From positions 1 through 27,024 of the forward strand of contig DYKW01000002.1 of the NCBI GenBank assembly GCA_020722405.1: a DNA stretch of 27,024 nt, in the 5' to 3' direction. Source of the DNA: Anaerolinea thermophila. GTDB lineage: Bacteria > Chloroflexota > Anaerolineae > Anaerolineales > DRKV01. A program made the translations under genes and the position numbers. The notes beneath the pieces are model-generated. The model had not been told where the DNA came from. It was given only the letters and a program-made list of their open reading frames with translations, and did no database searches. The first letter of the stretch is position 1; the number at the start of each line of letters is the position of its first letter. Below are positions 1-8,731 of the stretch, piece by piece.

Positions 1-35
1 CCCACTTCCCACTCCCCACTTCCCACTTCCCACCA
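1..35. repeat. Heptamer tandem array at window edge
   Basis: About five consecutive 7-bp units follow the pattern CCCACTT with single-base variation (CCCACTC in the second unit, CCCACCA in the last). The array abuts the window start, so its full length is unknown. It lies just beyond the stop codon of the minus-strand ParB-like/UspA gene, in non-coding DNA. Confidence 0.7.
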
Positions 36-59
36 TCGTCATCACCTGATAGAGCCTAC

Positions 60-1811
60 CTACCGGCAAATCAAAACCGGAACGCGTGCCCGTTGCAGCA
101 CACTTTCCAGCACGCTGCCCAACAGTATTTCTCGCACAGGATTACGATTGTAACTGCCAATGAGCAACAAGTCGTAGTTGCCGTGTTGCAAATGGTGGGT
201 GATGCGCTTGGCCGGGTCACCTTCATCCTGCACATACGCTGCCGAAATCCCCAGTTCCTCCAGATAGGTGCGGGCTTCATCCAACGGCTTTCCCTTCACC
301 AACGGTGCTTTTACGCTCAGCACGGTCAAGTGTATGCCCCACTTGGTGGCCAAATAGGCACTCACATACAGCGCCTCGCGTGCCTTGGGGGTGTGGTCGA
401 AGGCCAACAAAGCGCGTTCCATCTTTGTGGCCTGCCCTGGTACGGCCAAAAGCGGGCGCGGACAACGCCGCAGCAATGTGCGGAAACCAGAACGCCAGCG
501 CTGCCATACCCGCGGCCCAGGCGGATAGCGCAATCGCACCACCACCAAATCGACCCAGCGAGCACGACTGCAAATCTCACGTTGCACATCACCAACCGCA
601 ATGCTCAGCGAGCCACTTACGCCGGCTTCGTTACAGTGCTGCGCAAAGGCGCTTTGTAGCATTTGTGGACGCAGCAGGCTAGCGCTATGTTCATCCGGTA
701 CCACATGCAGGCCACGCAATATACTGCCATCTCGTTGACCAAACTGCGTGGCTTGGGTAACCGCCTCCCAGGTGTCATCATCGCCTTTGATGGGGATCAA
801 AAGCGTATTGAACAAATGATTTTCCGCCTGTATGGCCTCCGTTGCCCCCTGCTTCTCTTGTCGCCAGGTGCCGGGGGATGGGCCGCTCTCCATTGGGTCC
901 GGCACCAGTAAATCGTATACTCTTTGAGTGGTTCGTTCCCACCAATGGCGCAGACGATGCCCAAGGCGCTGGTGTAGCCCCCTGGCGGTTTCGTCTACAC
1001 TGACCTCCCACCCCAGTTTCTCCTGAAGTTCACGCTGATGTTCGGCCAGCCACAAGTACAGATCGGTTTCGGTACGTCCTGGGAAGTGACGCAGCAACCC
1101 CTCGCGCCGGATGATGCGCACGACCGGCAAATACACATTGTCGTACCAGGAAACAACCGCCTCCTCCCAGGGAATGCCGCGCCGCTTTTCCAGCCCCAAA
1201 AAATAGCGGTGTACCCGAATGTGCTCTTCCAACAGGTCGTATTTGCCCGGTTCGGTGACCATCACTTGGGCCTTTGGACGCAAGCGGTCAATCGGCACGC
1301 GTTCCAGGAAGCGCACATACTCGGCCTTGAGAATTAGGTCGGCAATATCATCTTCGGCGGCCAGCGGCACACGTGTCTGAACTTCGGTCACATACGCCTG
1401 AATGCTGTCTGCACCGTTGCGGCGCGCCACCGAGACGCGATGATTGCCGTCTTTGACGAAATAGGCCTCCCCCACCTTGTACACCTCAATTGGGGGGAGA
1501 CCTTGCAGCCCGGCCGCCTTCTGTTCGACCTGCGCCCAGCGGTGCGGGTCCACGTTGCCCTTGGGCAAGAAACTGCGCGTGAAATCCGTGTAGCGCCCCA
1601 CGCTGCCCACGACGGCATCCAGCGGAATATCCTGCAAGCCGACATTTTTGCCTTCCACGGCGCGTAATTTCTGGCGCACGGTCTCGAAGGGCAGCAGGTT
1701 GGCCGAGCGCCCGCGCAGCCGCGCCACTAGCGTCTCCAGCGCAGCCTGCCGGCGAGCCTCGCGGAAATCCTCCATCGCAGCATGATAGGATAACAAAGGT
1801 CGCTTTTCCAT
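60..1811 (-). CDS. ParB-like nuclease-domain / universal stress protein fusion
   Basis: The protein has 583 residues. The N-terminal third resembles a ParB/sulfiredoxin-fold domain, with the motif DGNHRVSVAR at about residues 121-130. The C-terminal part (about 335-583) contains two UspA-like alpha/beta domains; the last ends with a degenerate nucleotide-loop pattern (GSY...LLGSVLESV) and the typical final strand VPVLICR. I start it at the ATG at 1811 because a good ribosome-binding site (AAGGGGTGA) sits 5-6 bases upstream; the ATG at 1829 would overlap the upstream gene. The upstream membrane-protein gene stops 4 bases before this start, so the two are probably co-transcribed. Role unknown: a ParB-fold domain joined to stress-protein domains suggests a nucleotide-responsive protein, but this is inference. 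It is not a chromosome-partitioning ParB, because the usual helix-turn-helix region is not evident. Confidence 0.8.
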   Translation of the reverse strand: MEKRPLLSYHAAMEDFREARRQAALETLVARLRGRSANLLPFETVRQKLRAVEGKNVGLQDIPLDAVVGSVGRYTDFTRSFLPKGNVDPHRWAQVEQKAAGLQGLPPIEVYKVGEAYFVKDGNHRVSVARRNGADSIQAYVTEVQTRVPLAAEDDIADLILKAEYVRFLERVPIDRLRPKAQVMVTEPGKYDLLEEHIRVHRYFLGLEKRRGIPWEEAVVSWYDNVYLPVVRIIRREGLLRHFPGRTETDLYLWLAEHQRELQEKLGWEVSVDETARGLHQRLGHRLRHWWERTTQRVYDLLVPDPMESGPSPGTWRQEKQGATEAIQAENHLFNTLLIPIKGDDDTWEAVTQATQFGQRDGSILRGLHVVPDEHSASLLRPQMLQSAFAQHCNEAGVSGSLSIAVGDVQREICSRARWVDLVVVRLRYPPGPRVWQRWRSGFRTLLRRCPRPLLAVPGQATKMERALLAFDHTPKAREALYVSAYLATKWGIHLTVLSVKAPLVKGKPLDEARTYLEELGISAAYVQDEGDPAKRITHHLQHGNYDLLLIGSYNRNPVREILLGSVLESVLQRARVPVLICR

Positions 1812-1815
1812 GAAA

Positions 1816-2250
1816 TCACCCCTTGTCATCGTTGGTGGGATGACGATAAAAAATCAGCGTATTGGGGCGCAAAAAATACCACACATTCAGCCCCGTCCAC
1901 AGCAACATCCCAACGATTTTGCCACTGGCAATCAACTGAGTTGGCGAGCCCGGCGTGGTGATAATCAGCACCACCTGCGCAAAAATTTGCAAACTGTAAT
2001 ACAATACCAACAGGTAAATCAACGCGCTGCGGGACTGATCGTGCCCCGCGAAGGCACCCAGTGCGGCAAAAACAATCATCGCCCCCAGCCCGGCGGTTAG
2101 CAAGGCAGCCCCACCGCCGGATTGTGGCTTGCTCTTCAGCACCCACAACACCGTAGCAAAGACCGGTGCCAACCCGGCAAGGAATGCGTCGGCCATGCTG
2201 AGCAAAGTGACGCCCACAGGGCGCGACGGTCGTTGATGACGGCTTTCCAT
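1816..2250 (-). CDS. Small integral membrane protein, unknown function
   Basis: This protein of about 144 residues has four hydrophobic stretches (starting near LLSMADAFLAGL, LLTAGLGAMIVFAAL, ALIYLLVLYYSL and LIASGKIVGMLLW), as expected for a four-helix membrane protein. I do not recognise a family. The start at 2250 (MESRHQ) is chosen over the ATG at 2268 because a TACAAT box ends only six bases upstream of 2250 and a GAAGG sits directly before it; the call is tentative. It precedes the ParB-like/UspA gene by a few bases and probably forms an operon with it. Confidence 0.6.
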   Translation of the reverse strand: MESRHQRPSRPVGVTLLSMADAFLAGLAPVFATVLWVLKSKPQSGGGAALLTAGLGAMIVFAALGAFAGHDQSRSALIYLLVLYYSLQIFAQVVLIITTPGSPTQLIASGKIVGMLLWTGLNVWYFLRPNTLIFYRHPTNDDKG

Positions 2251-2256
2251 GCCTTC

Positions 2257-2262
2257 ATTGTA
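2257..2262 (-). promoter_or_regulatory. Candidate -10 box, possibly leaderless
   Basis: TACAAT on the minus strand, six bases before the ATG at 2250. No convincing -35 is seen. The spacing would put the transcription start on or next to the start codon. Confidence 0.3.
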
Positions 2263-2310
2263 CCCCATTTGCCGGCGATGAATCTCGAAAACGATACTCC
2301 CTCACCTGCC

Positions 2311-3414
2311 ATGAAACCTTATCTCCCCTTTGCGCTCGCCCTTCTTTTGTTGCTGACTGCCTGCGGCACGACCCCGATGGGGACCTCCGTATCCCCTGAA
2401 GTTTCCCCACCCCCTCGGGAACCAACGCCGACCCTTTCAGGTGGCCCCGTTTCCACAGATTCCCCACCCCCCAAGGTGACCGAGGTCCCCATCACCCGGC
2501 TGCCCCTGGAGGGCCCGGCCGCCCTACGTAGTGCCGAATACTCCGGCATGACTTGGTATGGCGAGACCCTCGTCCTCCTGCCCCAATACCCCGATCGCTT
2601 CGCCGCGCAAGCCGAGGGTGCCGATGGCGCGCTGTTCGTGCTCTCCCAGGAAGAAATTCTGAACGCCCTGGAGACGGCCTCGCCCCTCGAACCGCGTGCC
2701 CTGCCGTTGTGGTGGGGAGACCTGCCCAAGCAAATCTCCGGCTTCGAGGGCTTCGAAGCGATTGCCTTCGATGGCGAGACCGCCTACCTGACCATCGAAG
2801 CCTCGCCCGCCGGCGGCATGAAAGGCTACCTGGTGCGCGGACTCCTGACGCCTGACCTGAGCGCCTTGCGCATAGACATTGATTCCTTGACCGAAATTCC
2901 CCTGCCGGCCGACCTCCCTAACAGGAGCGACGAGAGTTTGCTGTGGACACCGCAGGGCGTAGCGGCCTTCTACGAAGTCAACGGAGCGCACCTCAACCCC
3001 GCACCTGCCGCGCAGGTCTTTTCCTCGCAGATGACGCCCGTAGTGCAAGTGCCTTTTCCTCGCCTGGAGTACCGCCTGACGGATGTCAGCACCCTGGATG
3101 GGCAGGGCGTTTTTTGGGGCATCAATTACTTTTACCCTGGAGATGTGGAGCAGCGCACCTCCGATGACCCTCTGGCAGTGCAATACGGTTTGGGAGAAAC
3201 GCACGCCCAAAGCGAAGTAGTCGAGCGTTTGGTGGCCTTTCGCTGGGGGGAGAGGGGCGTCACCTTGCTGCCCCAAGCGCCGGTCTACTTGCAACTGGCC
3301 GCCGATGGTGAGGCGCGCAATTGGGAAGGCCTTGTCCGTCTGCCTGGGCGCGGCTTTTTGCTGGTGACGGATAAATATCCTGAAACCTTGCTGGGTTTTG
3401 TGCCCTGGCCTTAG
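2311..3414 (+). CDS. Lipoprotein, possibly beta-propeller (phytase/esterase-like)
   Basis: The reading frame is open from far upstream, but a lipoprotein signal peptide starts at 2311: positive residue, hydrophobic core ALALLLLL, lipobox LTAC. This gives 367 residues with a Pro/Thr/Ser-rich linker after the cysteine. The mature part has repeated short strands such as GFEGFEAIAFDGETAYLTIE and, near the end, NWEGLVRLPGRGFLLVTDK, a pattern that recalls the esterase-like phytase beta-propeller family; this is resemblance only. An exported, membrane-anchored protein is well supported, an enzymatic role is not. A weak promoter (TTGCCG at 2269, GATACT at 2293, 18-bp spacer) precedes the start, and there is no ribosome-binding site. 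It is divergent from the membrane-protein gene and convergent with dinG. Confidence 0.7.
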   Translation: MKPYLPFALALLLLLTACGTTPMGTSVSPEVSPPPREPTPTLSGGPVSTDSPPPKVTEVPITRLPLEGPAALRSAEYSGMTWYGETLVLLPQYPDRFAAQAEGADGALFVLSQEEILNALETASPLEPRALPLWWGDLPKQISGFEGFEAIAFDGETAYLTIEASPAGGMKGYLVRGLLTPDLSALRIDIDSLTEIPLPADLPNRSDESLLWTPQGVAAFYEVNGAHLNPAPAAQVFSSQMTPVVQVPFPRLEYRLTDVSTLDGQGVFWGINYFYPGDVEQRTSDDPLAVQYGLGETHAQSEVVERLVAFRWGERGVTLLPQAPVYLQLAADGEARNWEGLVRLPGRGFLLVTDKYPETLLGFVPWP

Positions 3415-3553
3415 GGTTCGTCTTGGAGTTTTGACCGTGGGCAGTAGTCCCCCGATTGCCTGTGCGAAAAACCTTTCGCCCCTACTCCCCGATTATCCGT
3501 TGCGCATAGCCAAAAAGACGCTTCCCTGTCAGCAATTGCCACGCGATAGCCAA

Positions 3554-3582
3554 ACTACCTAACTACCAAACTACCTAACTAC
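3554..3582. repeat. 8-bp tandem repeat array overlapping dinG stop
   Basis: Three units ACTACCTA, ACTACCAA, ACTACCTA plus a partial unit. Same family as the larger array at 6491. The last partial unit supplies the TAG stop codon of the minus-strand helicase gene (3579-3581). Confidence 0.75.
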
Positions 3583-6386
3583 AATCCCAGCCATTGCGCC
3601 GCGGCCTCCGGCAGGTTGTTCAGGCTGTCCACCCGCACGGTGCATTGGGGCAGCGATTCCAGAAATAGTTGGCCGTAACGTTTGGTCAGCACACGGCGAT
3701 CCATGATGACCACCACGCCGCGGTCTTGACGGGTGCGGATGAGCCGCCCGAAGCCCTGTCGAAAGCGCAAGATGGCCTCGGGAATGGAGTACTGATAGAA
3801 GGCGTCGTCGAATGTCTCCGCGCGGGCGGCGATAATGGGGTCTGAGGGCACCCCAAAAGGGAGTTTGACGATCACCAAAACGGAGAGATCCTCTCCGGGG
3901 ATGTCCACCCCCTCCCAAAAGGCGCGCGTCCCCAGGAGTACGGTTTGTTCTCCAGTGCGGAAGGTTTCTAACAGGGCGTGGGGCGAAGCCCCTTCCCCTT
4001 GTTCCAGTACACTGATGTTGTCGCGTTCTAAAATCGGACGAATGGCACGCGAGGTGCGGCGCAATTGCTCGTAGGAAGTGAACAGTACCAGCGTGCGCCC
4101 ACCAGTAGCACGGCACAGGCGCACCAAGCCTTGTTCGATGGCGCGTTGATGTCCATGCCGATCTTGCGGTTCGGGAATGTCCTTGGGAATGTATAGCAGG
4201 GCAGAGGATTCGTAATCGAAGGGGGAGCCGAGAGTTAGTTCGTCCGCATCGTAGGCATTCAAGCGGTTTTTGATGTAATCGAATTCCCCGGCAGCCGTTA
4301 GGGTGGCAGAGGTAACGATAACGGCATCCTTTTCGTGCCACAGGTATTGTTCCATCAGCGGCCCAACGTGCAGCGGGGCGCTGTTGATTTTCAGGTTGTT
4401 GTAGGAAGCGCGTGCCTCCACCCAGTAGATGCGGTCGGGGGAGGGATGAAAGACCAGTTCGTCAATGGTGGTGTAGGCCTCCATGATGCGGTTGTACAGG
4501 TTGCTCAACATGCTGAAGGTATCTTCCATCTCTTCTAATTCGCTTTTTGCCATTTCTCCGGCGGCCTGCACCACCTGTTTCAAGTGCCCCTCCAACAAAC
4601 GGAAAGACCGCGTGGCCTCTTCCCAGGTGGTTTCCACATCCAGCCAGGCGGGCTGCGTGCGGGTTGCCGGCAGGATGCGCACTTGCTGGCCATAAGCCCC
4701 GAGACCCTGTCCGGCGCGCACTTCGTACAAAAACTGGTCGAGTACGCCAAAAAATTGCTTGGCCTGGTTTTGAAATTGAAAGGCGGCGGTAGTGACCTGC
4801 TCGACCAGGCGGTTGAGTGCGGCACCCTGACTGGGTTCTAGCAGTTCGTCACCCAGTTTGAGCAGACGCGCCAGCACCCCCGTGGAGGGGCCCCCCAGTT
4901 CGCGCACCAAACGTTCGATGTCCCAGGCCGTGAGTTGCGTACTTAGTGCGTTGGTTATGGCATCTTCCAGGTGGTGCCCCTCATCGATGATGACATGCGT
5001 GTACTCGGGCAATACGCGATTGCCCACCACCATATCGGCCAACAGCAAGGAATGGTTGACGATGAGGATATGTGCGCTGTGGGCGGCCTGTCGAGCGCGG
5101 TAAAACGGGCAGGCGCCGCCGGTGCGTTTGAGACAGGTTTCGGCCGTACAGCCCTCGTCTTCCGCAGAGATGCGTTGCCAGGCCTCGCGCTCTTCTGGAC
5201 CGTTCAAGTTGATTTCTGTGCGGTCGCCGCTGCCACCTTGCTGCATCCATACCAGTACTTTGCCTAGTACGCGCAGTTCGGCCGGGGTTTCCACGCCGTG
5301 CCGACGCAGGTTTTCCAGACGGCGCGGGCACACATAGTGGCTGCGTCCCTTGAGTACCGCGGCGCGAATATCCAACTGGAGCGCTGCGCGAATGGTGGGG
5401 ATATCCTTGTTGAGCAATTGGTCTTGCAGGTTGATGGTGTTGGTGGAAATGACCACCCGCGTTTGGTTTTCGTAAGCCCACAGAGCGGCCGGTAACAGGT
5501 AAGCGATGGATTTTCCGGTGCCGGTACCGGCCTCCACCATCAAGTGCTGATTTTTGGAGATGGCGGTGGCTACTACCTCGAGCATGGCGACCTGCTCCTG
5601 ACGGTGCTCGAAGGTTGTCATGTATCGGGCGAAAGCACCTCCAGGCGTCAACAGACCGACAACCGCTTCGATATCCAGTGGACGGGGCGCTTTGGGGAGT
5701 TGCAAAGGGGGAGATGCCTGTCCGCGGGGTTTTTGGAATAATGCTGCCTCTTCGTCAGCACTCCCGCCCCGGATGGGTTCCCGGCCGCGCAGGCGTAAGG
5801 CTTGTTGAAATGCCCAATACCCATGCCATGTGGGCAGTTGCGAACTCTGACGCACAATTTCGGCCAGCAATTTGAGCGGCAAGGCTTGCGCCATCTTGAA
5901 TAATTCCAAAAACAGGACGTGCGTAACGCGCGCATCGTCCAGGGCGCGGTGGGTAGCGGGTAGTTCGATACCCAGGGCTTCTGCCAGCGCGCCTAATTTG
6001 TAGCGCCCGGCACGCGGCATCAGGATAGCGGCCATCTCGTAGGTATCAATGGGGGGATTGTTCAAAAAACCGCCTGGACGGCTCAAAAAGGCCAGGTCGA
6101 ACTTGACATTGTGCCCCAGGACAGGCACATTCCCCACAAAATCCAGCAAGTCAGCGTACACCTGTTGCAGGTATGGGGCATCGGCAACTGTTTCGTTGTG
6201 GATGCCGGTCAGGTGGGTGATTTCCGGTGGAATGGGGCGCCCGGGATTGATGAGCGTGTTCCATTCTTCTTCGACAACCGGGCCGCGGAAGCGTACCGCA
6301 CCAATTTCGATAATGGCGTCTTTTGTCGCATCCAGGCCGGTGGTTTCTACGTCGATAGCAATGATAGTGGGCAGGTCAATTTTCAT
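3579..6386 (-). CDS. dinG: DnaQ-type exonuclease / DinG-family helicase fusion
   Basis: The 935 residues hold two parts. Residues 1-165 form a DEDD 3'-5' exonuclease domain (D12 and E14 in IDVETTG, D97 in HNVKFDLAF, H146 and D150/D151 in THRALDDARVT). Residues from about 250 form an XPD/DinG superfamily 2 helicase: Walker A AGTGTGKS at 286-293, DEGH box at 468-471, and four cysteines (C353, C413, C418, C426) placed as in the iron-sulfur domain of XPD/DinG. The C-terminal helicase half ends with GFGRLIRTRQDRG and a conserved MDRRVL segment. This layout matches the long exonuclease-containing DinG proteins known from Gram-positive bacteria. Expected role: ATP-dependent unwinding of damaged or blocked DNA structures. 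All catalytic exonuclease residues look present. The intact cysteines make it a likely client of the SUF system encoded in the same window. There is no ribosome-binding site; a -10 box lies 7 bases before the ATG. Confidence 0.93.
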   Translation of the reverse strand: MKIDLPTIIAIDVETTGLDATKDAIIEIGAVRFRGPVVEEEWNTLINPGRPIPPEITHLTGIHNETVADAPYLQQVYADLLDFVGNVPVLGHNVKFDLAFLSRPGGFLNNPPIDTYEMAAILMPRAGRYKLGALAEALGIELPATHRALDDARVTHVLFLELFKMAQALPLKLLAEIVRQSSQLPTWHGYWAFQQALRLRGREPIRGGSADEEAALFQKPRGQASPPLQLPKAPRPLDIEAVVGLLTPGGAFARYMTTFEHRQEQVAMLEVVATAISKNQHLMVEAGTGTGKSIAYLLPAALWAYENQTRVVISTNTINLQDQLLNKDIPTIRAALQLDIRAAVLKGRSHYVCPRRLENLRRHGVETPAELRVLGKVLVWMQQGGSGDRTEINLNGPEEREAWQRISAEDEGCTAETCLKRTGGACPFYRARQAAHSAHILIVNHSLLLADMVVGNRVLPEYTHVIIDEGHHLEDAITNALSTQLTAWDIERLVRELGGPSTGVLARLLKLGDELLEPSQGAALNRLVEQVTTAAFQFQNQAKQFFGVLDQFLYEVRAGQGLGAYGQQVRILPATRTQPAWLDVETTWEEATRSFRLLEGHLKQVVQAAGEMAKSELEEMEDTFSMLSNLYNRIMEAYTTIDELVFHPSPDRIYWVEARASYNNLKINSAPLHVGPLMEQYLWHEKDAVIVTSATLTAAGEFDYIKNRLNAYDADELTLGSPFDYESSALLYIPKDIPEPQDRHGHQRAIEQGLVRLCRATGGRTLVLFTSYEQLRRTSRAIRPILERDNISVLEQGEGASPHALLETFRTGEQTVLLGTRAFWEGVDIPGEDLSVLVIVKLPFGVPSDPIIAARAETFDDAFYQYSIPEAILRFRQGFGRLIRTRQDRGVVVIMDRRVLTKRYGQLFLESLPQCTVRVDSLNNLPEAAAQWLGL

Positions 6387-6393
6387 GGCAAGG

Positions 6394-6402
6394 ATTATAT
6401 CA
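6394..6402 (-). promoter_or_regulatory. Extended -10 promoter of dinG, probably leaderless
   Basis: The minus strand reads TGATATAAT, a consensus TATAAT (6394-6399) with the TGn extension. It ends seven bases before the dinG ATG, so transcription would begin at or beside the start codon. No clear -35, as is common for extended -10 promoters. Confidence 0.5.
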
Positions 6403-6490
6403 CCGGACGGTGGGTGACCGATGAATGCAGAGTTTGAAGCGACTACCCGGCGGCATGGGAGCCGCCTCTGCTGCTGTAGGCCGAGCGCCG

Positions 6491-6562
6491 ACTATCCAAC
6501 TACCAAACTACCAAACTATCGAACTATCCAACTATCCAACTACCCAACTACCCAACTAAACT
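6491..6562. repeat. 8-bp tandem repeat array, eight units plus remnant
   Basis: Eight contiguous octamers, ACTATCCA, ACTACCAA, ACTACCAA, ACTATCGA, ACTATCCA, ACTATCCA, ACTACCCA, ACTACCCA, then a degraded unit ACTAAACT. It fills much of the divergent dinG/moxR intergenic region and ends directly before the moxR -10 box. Just upstream (6449-6466) is a small GGCGGC/GCCGCC hairpin. Slipped-strand expansion is the likely origin. Confidence 0.85.
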
Positions 6563-6566
6563 GAAG

Positions 6567-6572
6567 TATAAT
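6567..6572 (+). promoter_or_regulatory. Candidate -10 box of the moxR operon
   Basis: TATAAT 44 bases before the moxR ATG, implying a leader of roughly 38 bases. The expected -35 position falls inside the octamer array and does not match TTGACA. Confidence 0.5.
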
Positions 6573-6616
6573 CCCCCCGCACCCTTTTCGAAAACGTTAT
6601 CCCCCTCGGAGACTTC

Positions 6617-7552
6617 ATGATTGCAGAAACTGCCCGCCGTGTGCGGGAAAATGTGCAAAAAGTTATCGTTGGCAAGGCCGAAATCATCGATTTGGCGCTG
6701 GTTGCCATGTTGTGTGAAGGCCATGCCTTGCTAGAAGACGTGCCCGGAACGGGCAAAACCACCCTGGCGCGTGCCCTGGCCGCTTCGCTGGGCTGCTCTT
6801 TCCGCCGCATTCAATTCACCCCTGACCTGCTGCCGACCGACGTGACCGGCCTCAGTTGGTTCAACCAGAAGGAACAGCGCTTTGAATTCCGCCCTGGGCC
6901 GATTATGTCGCAAGTGGTGCTGGCCGATGAAATCAACCGCGCCACACCGCGCACCCAATCGGCCTTGTTGGAGGCCATGCAAGAACGGCAAGTGACCGTG
7001 GAGGGTACCACGCGCCCCTTGCCGCGTCCCTTCCTGGTGCTGGCAACCCAAAATCCGGTCGAACTGGAAGGCACCTTCCCGCTGCCCGAAGCGCAGATCG
7101 ACCGCTTTCTCTTGCGCATAGCCATTGGATATCCAACGCAGGAGGAAGAAAATCACCTCCTGGAGCGCTTTCGCGCCGCCGACCCACTGGCCGACCTTTC
7201 GGCGATCACCACGCCCGAAGAAATCACCACCTTACAGGCCGCCCGTCAACAGATACGCGTAGAAGCCAGTGTGCGCAATTACATTGTTGCCGTAGCCCGT
7301 GCCACGCGTGAGCACCCCGAAATCGAACTGGGTGCCAGTCCACGCGCTACCCTGGCCTTGTACCAGGCTTCTCAGGCCTGGGCGGCCATTTCCGGACGGG
7401 AATACGTCTTGCCGGATGACGTCAAAGAGATGGCCCCGCACGTCCTGACCCACCGTTTGATGATTGCCCCTCAAGCGCAACTGCGTGGCCGCCGGCCCGA
7501 AGAACTGGTCGCCGATATTGTCGCCTCCGTCCCCGTGCCGGTGGAGGATTGA
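6617..7552 (+). CDS. MoxR-family AAA+ ATPase
   Basis: This 311-residue protein has a Walker A motif GTGKT at 44-48, Walker B VVLADEINR with D104/E105, and the family signature ATQNPVELEGTFPLPEAQIDRF. MoxR ATPases act as chaperone-like factors that mature or activate partner proteins, typically together with DUF58 proteins encoded next to them, as here. A ribosome-binding site (CGGAG) lies 7 bases before the ATG. It is the first gene of a tight operon: only 3 bases separate its stop codon from the DUF58 gene. The specific client in this organism cannot be read from the sequence. Confidence 0.93.
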   Translation: MIAETARRVRENVQKVIVGKAEIIDLALVAMLCEGHALLEDVPGTGKTTLARALAASLGCSFRRIQFTPDLLPTDVTGLSWFNQKEQRFEFRPGPIMSQVVLADEINRATPRTQSALLEAMQERQVTVEGTTRPLPRPFLVLATQNPVELEGTFPLPEAQIDRFLLRIAIGYPTQEEENHLLERFRAADPLADLSAITTPEEITTLQAARQQIRVEASVRNYIVAVARATREHPEIELGASPRATLALYQASQAWAAISGREYVLPDDVKEMAPHVLTHRLMIAPQAQLRGRRPEELVADIVASVPVPVED

Positions 7553-7555
7553 ACT

Positions 7556-8731
7556 GTGGCCGCGAAACGCTGGCTGCCCTTTCTGGGCGCGGCTTTCCTG
7601 CTTGGGGTGGTGCTGAACATCCCCTGGCTCTCCACGTTGGCGGTCTCGGTGAGCGTTATCATCGGGCTGGCTGCCTGGTGGCGGGCACATGCCCTGGATG
7701 ATGTTTTCTACCGACGGCGGTTTCACTACACGCGCGGCTTCCCCGGCGAAACCACCGAGGTCGCCATCGAAATCGAAAACCGTAAATTGCTGCCCCTTTC
7801 CTGGTTGCGGGTGCAAGATCGCTGGCCACATGCCGTCGGTCCGCGGGATGAAAACGTGTTAGCCCCCTCCCATTTGCCCGATGAGGGGCTGCTGGTCAAC
7901 TTGTTTAGTCTGCGTTGGTTCGAGCGCACGCAGCGGCGCTACGAAATCACCTTCCGCCAACGTGGCGTGTATGGCGTTGGCCCGGCGAGCCTGCAATCGG
8001 GCGATTTATTCGGCCTTTACGAGCAAACCCGTACGCTGCCGAGCGTCGACCGCCTGACCGTTTTTCCCTCCCTGCTGCCGCTCCCACCGCAAGATGTGCC
8101 CACCCAAGACCCGCTGGGATACAAGCGCACCCGCCGACGCCTGTTCGAAGACCCCAGCCAGCCAATGGGGGTGCGCGCATACCACCCCGAAGACGGCTTG
8201 CGGCGCATCCACTGGCCGGCCACGGCGCGCACCGGACGCTTGCAAGTCAAAGTCTACCAACCCACCTCTGGTCGGGTGGTGATTGTGTGCCTGAACGTGA
8301 CCACCTTTGTGCGCCACTGGGAAGGGGTAGACACCGAGATTCTGGAGCGTCTGATTAGCACCGCCGCCACCCTGGTGACGCAGGGCATCGAGGCCGGATT
8401 ACAGGTTGGGTTAATCTCCAACGGCTGCCTCAGCCACTCCGACCGGCCATTCCGCGTGCCGCCGGGCAGTACGCCCCGCCAACAAGCCATTTTGCTGGAA
8501 GCCCTGGCAGGTGTCAGCCCGGTCGTGATTGCGCCCTTCGAGCGCCTCCTGCTGCGAGAAATGCCGCATTTGCCCTATGGCGCCTCCCTGGTTGTGGTGA
8601 GCGCCATCTTCACCCCCGCCCTAAACGAGACACTCCTGCGCCTGAAGCACGCCGGACGCCGCATCAGCCTGGTATCCCTATCCACAGACCCGCCCCCCGT
8701 CATTCCGGGCGTGGAAAGCATACGCGTATGA
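7556..8731 (+). CDS. DUF58 domain protein, membrane-anchored
   Basis: The protein has 391 residues and begins with GTG, supported by GGAGG eight bases upstream. Two hydrophobic segments lie at about residues 6-40 (FLGAAFLLGVVL and STLAVSVSVIIGLAAW). The DUF58 core follows, with the signature region GVRAYHPEDGLRRIHWPATA around residues 200-225 and a von Willebrand A-like fold afterwards (VVIVCLNVTT, then STAATLVTQG). DUF58 proteins pair with MoxR ATPases; the role is usually put as envelope-associated assembly or stress resistance, but the molecular activity is not established. Its stop overlaps the next ATG (ATGA at 8728). Confidence 0.9.
   Translation: MAAKRWLPFLGAAFLLGVVLNIPWLSTLAVSVSVIIGLAAWWRAHALDDVFYRRRFHYTRGFPGETTEVAIEIENRKLLPLSWLRVQDRWPHAVGPRDENVLAPSHLPDEGLLVNLFSLRWFERTQRRYEITFRQRGVYGVGPASLQSGDLFGLYEQTRTLPSVDRLTVFPSLLPLPPQDVPTQDPLGYKRTRRRLFEDPSQPMGVRAYHPEDGLRRIHWPATARTGRLQVKVYQPTSGRVVIVCLNVTTFVRHWEGVDTEILERLISTAATLVTQGIEAGLQVGLISNGCLSHSDRPFRVPPGSTPRQQAILLEALAGVSPVVIAPFERLLLREMPHLPYGASLVVVSAIFTPALNETLLRLKHAGRRISLVSLSTDPPPVIPGVESIRV

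Noticed and set aside
2524..3294. 256-residue minus-strand open frame
   Set aside because: Antisense to the lipoprotein gene, which has a clear signal peptide; the shadow frame has no recognisable motif.
6491..6562. CRISPR array
   Set aside because: The units are 8 bp and contiguous with no spacers; no cas genes are present.
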